Shown here piece after piece: positions 43,168 to 48,540 of a stretch of 48,540 bases of DNA. The DNA comes from an uncultured Methylobacillus sp. (GTDB lineage: Bacteria; Pseudomonadota; Gammaproteobacteria; Burkholderiales; Methylophilaceae): assembly GCA_903824575.1 (NCBI GenBank), contig CAIJXJ010000052.1, positions 1-48,540 on the forward strand. The letters are read 5' to 3'. The notes below the pieces were generated by a model, which was not told where the DNA came from, searched no databases, and saw nothing but the letters and a program-made list of their open reading frames with translations. The position numbers and the translations under genes are program-made. Each line of letters starts with the position of its first letter. The stretch's first letter is position 1.

Positions 43168-44022
43168 TCAGTGAGGAACAAAGGCCCGCGCATGATTCCC
43201 ACGCAACAGGCGCTGCATCAAGGCAGGAAAGTGACCGGCCAGATGCGCCGGCAGCGGCCACGCCAGCACCTGATCGACCACATCATCAGGCAATCGCCCC
43301 AACATCGACAACGCGCCGAGGCAGGTCGGCATAAGCTGCAAGTGACGGCGACTGACAGTAGCCACACGGCGGAACAAAGCCTGCGCCTGAACATCGTCGG
43401 ATCCGCTGAACAGCAGGTGGAAACGCCTCTCACCGGCCTGGTGCAGCAACTTGATCTGGCTATAGGCATGAGTCACGACGTCCGGATGATTGGGGCAAAA
43501 AACGATCACATCCTGGCAAGCCCAGGCAAAGCTGGGGCGAGTCTGGATCGGGTCACTGCCGGCGTTGATCAGCACCACATCATATTGTCCAGCCAGGCGA
43601 TGAAAAGCATTGATCAGACCGATGCGCACCTCGACCCCGGTCCGAGTCAAGGCAAGCACACGCCCGCCGCCGACGATCAGGTCAACATGGCAAGGTGTGG
43701 CGGTAATGGCACGGTTGATATCAACAACACCTTGCAACACATCATCCAGGTCATGGACTGGCGTCGCTGCAAATATCTCATGCCGGTGGCCGGCAGACAA
43801 ACCCTCGTCCAGCATCAGCACGCGCCTGCCCATCCCGGCGAGGCTTGCCGCCAGATGCGCCAGCAAGGCCCCCCCTTGTTGCAAGCCACCACAGGACACC
43901 AGCGCGATCATGCGCCGCACGTCCTCCACGAACAGTCGGCGCAGTCCTTCCGCCTGATCGGCTTCCAGACTAGGCAAAATAATCCCCGGTATCATGGATG
44001 ATGGCGTTGCCTGCGGTAACAT
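43168..44022 (-). CDS. fleN: FleN/FlhG-like flagellar number regulator with degenerate P-loop
   Basis: This 284-residue MinD/ParA-type protein lies between flhF and fliA, exactly where FleN/FlhG sits. It keeps the family layout: IALVSCGGLQQGGALLAHLA aligned with the P-loop strand, GMGRRVLMLDEGLSAGHRHE with the switch, and VVLINAGSDPIQTR with Walker B. The Walker A KGGVGKT is lost (GGLQQGG here), so ATP binding is doubtful. FlhG normally counts flagella by acting on FlhF ATP-dependently. The ATG at 44022 has a perfect GGAGG site and overlaps flhF by 53 nt. It may be an inactive or divergent regulator. Confidence 0.82.
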   Translation of the reverse strand: MLPQATPSSMIPGIILPSLEADQAEGLRRLFVEDVRRMIALVSCGGLQQGGALLAHLAASLAGMGRRVLMLDEGLSAGHRHEIFAATPVHDLDDVLQGVVDINRAITATPCHVDLIVGGGRVLALTRTGVEVRIGLINAFHRLAGQYDVVLINAGSDPIQTRPSFAWACQDVIVFCPNHPDVVTHAYSQIKLLHQAGERRFHLLFSGSDDVQAQALFRRVATVSRRHLQLMPTCLGALSMLGRLPDDVVDQVLAWPLPAHLAGHFPALMQRLLRGNHARAFVPH

Positions 44023-45565
44023 CCCATTCCTCCGGTTGTAGCGTGAAGGCCTCCTGATCCAGCCTGGCCTTGAAGGCCCGGTCTATCAGGTAAGCACCGT
44101 TGGCAAGATGCAAGTCTTCCGGCACCTTCTGGCCATTGGTCACGTAGTGCAAATCCAGTCCATGCCTGATCAGGCAATCCAGCGCGGGGCCGATCGACAT
44201 CGACTCATCGATCTTGGACAAAATCACACTATCCATGCCGCTGCCCCGGTAGGCACGCACGATGTCGTCCAGTGTCACGTTCTGTCCCGTCGCCGGCAAA
44301 ATAAGATGTCGCCTGATCTGGCTGCCGCTCCCGCACAGGAATTCAACCTGCTCGGCAATGCGCCGGTCACGCTGGCTCATGCCCACCGTATCGATCAGAA
44401 TCAGATGGCTGCGGGTGAGGTCAGCCAGGGTCAGTTCCAGTTCCGCCTCATCCTTTACCGAATGCACCGGCACGTTGAGAATTCGCCCATAGATCTTGAG
44501 CTGTTCATGTGCGCCGATGCGGTAGCTGTCGGTCGTAATCAACGCCACCTTGTCGGCACCAAACTTGAGCACCGCACGCGCCGCCAGTTTGGCCACCGTC
44601 GTCGTCTTACCGACTCCAGTCGGACCGACCAAGGCGTGTACACCACCGCGCGTGATAAAGTCGGCACCGGGTTCAACCGCACGCAAATTATGCGACAGTG
44701 CCGCCTTGATCCACTTGAGCCCGCGTTCGGCATCCAAGTGATGCGGCAGTGCATCAAGTAACTGGCGCGATAACTGGGGGCTGAAGCCACATCCCAGCAA
44801 GGTACGCATCAGTTCGGCCTTGAGTGGATCCTTGCGCGCGAGTTCCCCCCAGGCAAAGCCGGATAACTGGCTTTCCAGTAGATTGCGCATGCGTTTTATT
44901 TCCAGCGCCATCTCTGCCACCAGCGGATCGGTGCGCTGAACTGCTGGTGTCGGCGCTGGGGCTGTTGGTGCCATCTCGCGCTGGGCTTCTCTGGCGGGAC
45001 CCAGGCGGGGCATGCCCGGGGCAGGCTCCTGCCTGACTGTCGGCCTCTGCCTGGTAAAGACTTCAGGCAACTGAGGCTGGACAGCAACCCCGGCATTTTC
45101 CTGATATGCCGCCGCACCGCTGCTGCCATGACTGGGGCTGCGCAGGGTCTGGAATTCCGGCAATCTTAAGGACTGTGTTGGGCCTGGATTAACGTTTTGC
45201 CGCTTGTGCAATATGGCGGCTATGGTTTCCGGCTGGATGGCTGGCTTTGCCATGGCAGACTGACGCGAAGCAGGCTGCGACTGATCGGGATAGTCGTCAT
45301 AAGCCTGCGGCTGGGCCTGGCCGCCACGTGTTTCATAAAACTGCGGTGCAGACGAGGCGGCGCGACTGTCAAACGACTGGGGTTGACGCTGCTGCGGGCG
45401 ATTTTCGTGCGTCAACGCCTGCACTTCCCCATCAGTGACGGCCATGATTTCCACCCCGCCATCGACGCGGCGATTGGACAGGATCAACGCGTCCGCGCCA
45501 AGCGCGTCCCTAACCTCCCGCAGGGCCTCGCGCGTGGTTGCGCCGAAGAATTTACGAACGTTCAT
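43970..45565 (-). CDS. flhF: Flagellar biosynthesis GTPase FlhF
   Basis: FlhF is an SRP-type GTPase that places the flagellum at the pole. The 531-residue protein has an N-terminal basic region (MNVRKFFGATTREALREVRD), a Gln/Pro-rich disordered stretch (about 65-230), the N domain, and the G domain. The G domain has Walker A GPTGVGKTTTVAKLAARAVL (about 312), LITTDSYRIGAHEQL, IDTVGMSQRD and VILSKIDESMSIG. The ATG at 45565 follows AAGGG; a GTG at 45571 would add two residues. flhA, the usual upstream neighbour, is missing: an ECF sigma pair precedes instead. Confidence 0.93.
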   Translation of the reverse strand: MNVRKFFGATTREALREVRDALGADALILSNRRVDGGVEIMAVTDGEVQALTHENRPQQRQPQSFDSRAASSAPQFYETRGGQAQPQAYDDYPDQSQPASRQSAMAKPAIQPETIAAILHKRQNVNPGPTQSLRLPEFQTLRSPSHGSSGAAAYQENAGVAVQPQLPEVFTRQRPTVRQEPAPGMPRLGPAREAQREMAPTAPAPTPAVQRTDPLVAEMALEIKRMRNLLESQLSGFAWGELARKDPLKAELMRTLLGCGFSPQLSRQLLDALPHHLDAERGLKWIKAALSHNLRAVEPGADFITRGGVHALVGPTGVGKTTTVAKLAARAVLKFGADKVALITTDSYRIGAHEQLKIYGRILNVPVHSVKDEAELELTLADLTRSHLILIDTVGMSQRDRRIAEQVEFLCGSGSQIRRHLILPATGQNVTLDDIVRAYRGSGMDSVILSKIDESMSIGPALDCLIRHGLDLHYVTNGQKVPEDLHLANGAYLIDRAFKARLDQEAFTLQPEEWDVTAGNAIIHDTGDYFA

Positions 45566-45696
45566 GGGCACCCTTGGGGAGGCGTAAATTCATGATCCGC
45601 TCGGGATCAGGAAAAAGTCTAGGTATGATTTTTATAAGCGCCATATTCAGCGCCAAAGTTTATCACGGGAGTACGCACATCCAACCAGTGACCTGC

Positions 45697-45733
45697 AAAA
45701 AATTAGGGGGTTATCCCTCCTCTGTGCAGAGGA
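45697..45733 (-). terminator. Intrinsic terminator after the sigma/anti-sigma pair
   Basis: On the minus strand, TCCTCT-GCAC-AGAGGA is followed by a short GGG-ATAA-CCC hairpin and then TTTTTT (45702-45697). The stack lies 8 nt beyond the anti-sigma stop codon at 45741. It separates this unit from flhF, whose promoter would lie in the remaining 130 nt. Confidence 0.65.
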
Positions 45734-45740
45734 TTCAAAA

Positions 45741-46034
45741 TCAATCAGTAGAATTTTGATCCTGATTCTGCCAAACCCGGCTGAGCAATTCCTTCTGAAC
45801 TTCCACTGCAGCTGCGATGCGATCGCGGGCAGTGCTCGACAAGTTAAGTTTTTCATCCCTCTCGACCCGATGGGTCAATCGCCTCACCGCTTGCCGCAGT
45901 AAATCGAGTTGTCGCGAGAATTGCGTACAGGCATCGCACATCAACAGATGAACTTGCAACCCAAGGCGAACTCGCCAGGACAACCGTCGCTCCCGTGCTT
46001 GGGACAACAAGCGGGTCGCATGCATGCAATTCAT
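45741..46034 (-). CDS. Zinc-finger (zf-HC2-like) anti-sigma factor
   Basis: This 97-residue soluble protein has the ZAS motif HLLMCDACTQF (His29, Cys33, Cys36; HxxxCxxC) in its N-terminal half, followed by a helical region. Small cytoplasmic anti-sigma factors of this kind bind their partner ECF sigma factor and often release it when the zinc site is oxidised. The start overlaps the sigma factor stop by 4 nt (ATGA), so the two are made together. There is no membrane helix, unlike many RsgI/RseA-type anti-sigmas. Confidence 0.82.
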   Translation of the reverse strand: MNCMHATRLLSQARERRLSWRVRLGLQVHLLMCDACTQFSRQLDLLRQAVRRLTHRVERDEKLNLSSTARDRIAAAVEVQKELLSRVWQNQDQNSTD

Positions 46035-46615
46035 TTCAACTCACCTCCCGCCAGCCAGTTAATTTCGAGACATTTTCTCAATCCCATACGGGCGCGATAC
46101 AGCATGACCCATGAATTGGTCGTACTAATAGCGAGATCCTTACAGACTTCCTCATTGTCCGCCTCCTCCACCTCACGTAGCATGAATATCCGTGCCAGCT
46201 TGTGCGGCAACTTGTCCAGACATTGCTGCAGCATCTGCAAAAACTGATCTTGCTGTAGCAAGCTGGCCGGCTCCCCCCAGGATTTCGGTGCCTCGCTCCA
46301 GTGACCATCCGCCTGAAAGAATTCTTCCATGCCCGGCGCATCTTCCATCAACTCATCCGGTGCTTCCAGGGGAATTTCACGACTCTGACGACGAAACAGA
46401 TCAATAATCTTGTGTTTGAGAATACCCGTCAGCCAAGTGCGTGCGGAAGACTTCCCCGCGTAAGCGCTGCCGGAAATCGCAGCTAGCAGCGTTTCCTGCA
46501 CCATGTCCTCGGCCAGGTACGAGTCGCGCACCCGCGCCAAAGCATAGCGATAAAGATAATCGCCATGTTCGGCAAGCCAGTCATGTGGATTGTCAGGAGT
46601 ATCCATCAGCTGCAT
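46031..46615 (-). CDS. ECF-type RNA polymerase sigma factor
   Basis: This 194-residue ECF sigma factor has region 2 in LYRYALARVRDSYLAEDMVQ and TWLTGILKHKIIDLFRRQSR, and region 4 in LPHKLARIFMLREVEEADNE then ISTTNSWVMLYRARMGLRKC. It resembles the small sigma-70 group that comes with a cytoplasmic zinc anti-sigma. A 40-residue acidic linker (LEAPDELMEDAPGMEEFFQA) separates the regions. An in-frame TGA lies directly before ATG 46615; a second ATG at 46606 is equally possible. Neither has a clear ribosome binding site. The signal sensed is unknown. Confidence 0.9.
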   Translation of the reverse strand: MQLMDTPDNPHDWLAEHGDYLYRYALARVRDSYLAEDMVQETLLAAISGSAYAGKSSARTWLTGILKHKIIDLFRRQSREIPLEAPDELMEDAPGMEEFFQADGHWSEAPKSWGEPASLLQQDQFLQMLQQCLDKLPHKLARIFMLREVEEADNEEVCKDLAISTTNSWVMLYRARMGLRKCLEINWLAGGELK

Positions 46616-46741
46616 TCAATCACGAACCAGCCGGTTAATCCATCACAAGTTCACCCCCTCCTCAACTGACAGGTAGCGCGTAGCGCCGGAGCGGTCCTAA
46701 GTTTTGAAATTTCAAGCGTGGCAACTTACGTCCCCCTGCTT

Positions 46742-47251
46742 TCAGTACCTCCAGCGCACACGCAACAGGTTTTCCGCCGAGTGATAATGATATTCCAGCT
46801 TGCCCTGATATGCCTGATGCATGGCTTCACCAATGCCGCGAGCGAGCAGGATGTCCGTGGTCGTCACCAGCACACTGTCAATGCGAGGCTCCACCAGCAT
46901 GATACGTTGCAGCGGATGTTCGAGACGCTCCTGCTGTTCGTGCTTCTCTACCAGATGCATGATCTCATCACGCTTGGCTAAAAACTTGCTCCCCGCCAGA
47001 GTAACAAAACCAGCAGGATAGTTCTTGCTTATGCGGTAACAAGCCGGACATACCTGTTGCACGGACACCACCGGCGCCTCCCCCCAGCGCCAACGTCCAT
47101 GATCAAACACCGCCTTGCATTGCGGGCAGATCACCGGCTTCTGCAGTCTCCCACAGACTTTGGCCCTGAAAAAATCATGAACCTTTTCCTGAAAGATACC
47201 ATCATGGCGTTCAATCGGCTTGAAGTCGGCAGGTATGCTTTTGATGTACAT
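46742..47251 (-). CDS. BCAM0308-type zinc-ribbon protein
   Basis: This 169-residue protein has two Cys pairs, CPQC (42/45) and CPAC (68/71), forming a zinc ribbon reminiscent of the NMD3 N terminus. ERHDGIFQEKVHDFF is typical of the BCAM0308 family. The C-terminal half (DSVLVTTTDILLARGIGEAM, then LEYHYHSAENLLRVRWRY) is another small domain. Members often sit beside CBS, HPF-like and nitroreductase genes in low-oxygen stress loci, as here. The function is unknown; ribosome or RNA binding is a guess from the fold. It is the last gene of that four-gene unit. Confidence 0.72.
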   Translation of the reverse strand: MYIKSIPADFKPIERHDGIFQEKVHDFFRAKVCGRLQKPVICPQCKAVFDHGRWRWGEAPVVSVQQVCPACYRISKNYPAGFVTLAGSKFLAKRDEIMHLVEKHEQQERLEHPLQRIMLVEPRIDSVLVTTTDILLARGIGEAMHQAYQGKLEYHYHSAENLLRVRWRY

Positions 47252-47338
47252 ATTCGATTCCCTTGTGCAATGAAGTCGTCATGCGAGGTATTGCATTACT
47301 TTGGCGCCATGGCAACACGGCCGCAATTTTGGCCAGGT

Positions 47339-47692
47339 TCAAGGATCCGGCCTGCCTTCCCGACTGCGAGCCAGGCCCGGCAATTTAGCCCTTGGTAGCA
47401 CTGGATCCGTCATCTGACGCCTGGCAACGCCGAACACATCTTGCAGAGCTGTTTCAAGGTCACGGTAATGTCGCAAATCCATAATGATTTCATTTTCTGC
47501 CACGTCAATATCCATGCGCACGTTAAACTCATGCCGACCGCGGTGATGACGGCGCAGCATTTCCACGCTGACTTGACAGGAGATGATGTAAGGAAAATAG
47601 ACGACGAGCTCATCAACCTGATCACGAATTTGCGTTTCCAACGCAGCCGATGAAGGCATGCCAGTCAAATTTATGTTTAACGGAATTCTCAT
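47339..47692 (-). CDS. HPF/RaiA-like ribosome-associated protein
   Basis: This 117-residue protein resembles the ribosome hibernation factors of the HPF/YfiA fold. The start MRIPLNINLTGMPSSAALET is followed by IRDQVDELVVYFPYIISCQV and the strand HEFNVRMDIDVAENEIIM. DLRHYRDLETALQDVFGVAR is the last helix. The family lowers translation under stress by occupying the 30S A/P site; whether this short divergent version does so is unproven. It lies 20 nt after the CBS gene. The start has only a weak ribosome binding site. Confidence 0.75.
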   Translation of the reverse strand: MRIPLNINLTGMPSSAALETQIRDQVDELVVYFPYIISCQVSVEMLRRHHRGRHEFNVRMDIDVAENEIIMDLRHYRDLETALQDVFGVARRQMTDPVLPRAKLPGLARSREGRPDP

Positions 47693-47712
47693 GGGTTTCT
47701 GTCTGCAACCTG

Positions 47713-48165
47713 CTAACAGCGCATACTGGTCTCAATTTGCCTTTCACGTTCCACCAGTCTGGCCAGGAAACCAAACTCGTCCGAAAGCAACACCAGTAAA
47801 TCATCCAAGGTAACGATGCCTGCCAGACAACCTTGATCATTGACAACCGGCAGACGCCGTATGCCTTTGCTGCGCATGTACTGAATGGTTTCAAGGATGC
47901 CGGCTGATTCATTGATGGTGAAAAAATCAAGCGCCATGATGTCGCCCACGGTAATGATTCGTGGATCCAACTCTGGCGCGACAACATCCATCACGATGTC
48001 TCGGTCAGTCACAATCCCCAGCGCCAATTGCCCACCATCAATTTCATCTTGCACTACCACCACATCCCCGACATGATGGAGTCGCATCAGCCTGGCCGCC
48101 TCCAGCACCGTGTCATCCAGTTTCACCACAACAACCTCGCGGATACAGATATCACCTATGGGCAC
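47713..48165 (-). CDS. CBS-domain pair protein
   Basis: This 150-residue protein is essentially two CBS domains. The first spans about 1-60 (REVVVVKLDDTVLEAARLMR, GIVTDRDIVMDVV) and the second about 72-130 (MALDFFTINESAGILETIQY, GIVTLDDLLVLLSDE). Free-standing CBS pairs bind adenine nucleotides and report energy status. A helical tail follows. The start is GTG at 48165, with GGGAG upstream. It overlaps the end of the nitroreductase fragment by 14 nt, so the two were probably co-translated. Confidence 0.85.
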   Translation of the reverse strand: MPIGDICIREVVVVKLDDTVLEAARLMRLHHVGDVVVVQDEIDGGQLALGIVTDRDIVMDVVAPELDPRIITVGDIMALDFFTINESAGILETIQYMRSKGIRRLPVVNDQGCLAGIVTLDDLLVLLSDEFGFLARLVERERQIETSMRC

Positions 48166-48415
48166 TTTTATTCTCCCTTTTATTCAAGTCCGAGGATCCA
48201 CTCAATACCTGACCGGCCTTCAGATGGGCCAGAATCCGGGGTGACTTTCTGGGGATCGCGGCGGTCTCGGCGCTGGGGTAACCGACGATAATGGGGGCAA
48301 TCGAATAGAAACTGTCGGGAATACCAAGTTCGGCTTTCACATCAAAAATATTCAAAGCCGGCAAGGCGGAACCGATCACGCAGGTTCCCAGCCCCATTGC
48401 GCAAGCCACCAGCAT
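48152..48415 (-). pseudogene. Nitroreductase family, C-terminal fragment
   Basis: The fragment NLMLVACAMGLGTCVIGSAL, then PIIVGYPSAE, matches the C-terminal half of FMN-dependent nitroreductases. In the visible frame a TGA stop lies at 48433-48431, only a few codons before the conserved block, so the N-terminal half is missing or frameshifted. In another frame, codons from 48539 read ARDKLLNSVRAAIATGEYKQ onwards without matching the nitroreductase N terminus. Either the gene is truncated, or the true N terminus lies beyond the window across a frameshift. ATG 48415 alone would give an inactive 87-residue piece. Confidence 0.55.
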
Positions 48416-48540
48416 CAGATTCTCGCTGCGTCAAACCTCCTAACAGGGCCTGAATCTGTTTCACGTGTCCGGCCTTTAACTGTTTGTATTCACCAGTCGC
48501 GATGGCGGCACGGACGCTGTTCAGGAGTTTGTCCCGGGCA

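Noticed and set aside
43171-44001. A 276-codon frame opposite the fleN-like gene
   Set aside because: It mirrors almost exactly the minus-strand gene, which has a perfect ribosome binding site and operon context.

Overview
This is a GC-rich chromosomal window with densely packed genes and no tRNA, rRNA, CRISPR array, insertion sequence or prophage that I could see. The gene families and orders point to a betaproteobacterium, perhaps a free-living member of the Nitrosomonadales. Examples are prfB-lysS, pilD-coaE-zapD, nadK-recN facing hrcA, a polar-type flhF-fleN-fliA-motCD block, and a BCAM0308/CBS/HPF-like stress cluster. The order-level guess is inference from gene content only.

Layout. 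1-1.8 kb: the end of recQ, a YaiI-type protein, an OlsB-like N-acyltransferase and a small copper-chaperone-like protein. 1.8-6.5 kb, minus strand: a putative divalent-cation membrane protein, prfB with its programmed frameshift, a vapB/vapC toxin-antitoxin pair wedged between prfB and lysS, then lysS. 6.5-10.4 kb, plus strand: a Pho box followed by pstS-pstC-pstA-pstB (high-affinity phosphate uptake). 10.4-14.6 kb: a hybrid EAL-CBS-GGDEF protein and a large protein joining a metallo-beta-lactamase fold to a cyclic-nucleotide-binding domain. 14.6-23.4 kb, minus strand: a minor-pilin operon (pilE-fimT-pilV-pilW-pilX-pilY1) plus a DUF3108-like protein. 24.2-26.5 kb, plus strand: pilD-coaE-zapD. 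26.6-28 kb: hupB and a dienelactone-hydrolase-like gene. 28.1-33.8 kb, minus strand: tag, a Nuc-type phospholipase D family protein, ribH, nusB, a small Cys-containing ORF, a PP2C phosphatase, a double-FHA protein and a GAF-HD-GYP phosphodiesterase. 33.8-36 kb: a winged-helix regulator with a small partner, and an OxlT-type MFS transporter with its 43-residue companion. 36-40.8 kb: recN, nadK, hrcA and hemH. 40.8-45.6 kb, minus strand: flhF-fleN-fliA-motC-motD. 45.7-48.5 kb, minus strand: an ECF sigma factor with a zinc-finger anti-sigma factor, and a stress module (nitroreductase fragment, CBS, HPF-like, BCAM0308-like).

How the genes work together. Much of the window concerns surface motility and its control: type IV pilus minor pilins and their peptidase, flagellar placement and motor genes, and two c-di-GMP enzymes (EAL/GGDEF hybrid, HD-GYP). 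One of these sits in a translationally coupled operon with a Ser/Thr phosphatase and an FHA phosphopeptide reader. No partner kinase is visible in the window.

Most unusual items: the MBL plus cyclic-nucleotide-binding protein beside a hybrid c-di-GMP enzyme; the small ORF/PP2C/FHA/HD-GYP operon; a FleN homologue whose Walker A motif is destroyed; a toxin-antitoxin pair coupled by ATGA to the essential lysS; a 20-codon ORF coupled to hemH; a Thr/Ser-rich block inside the von Willebrand domain of PilY1; and decayed heptanucleotide repeats in intergenic DNA.
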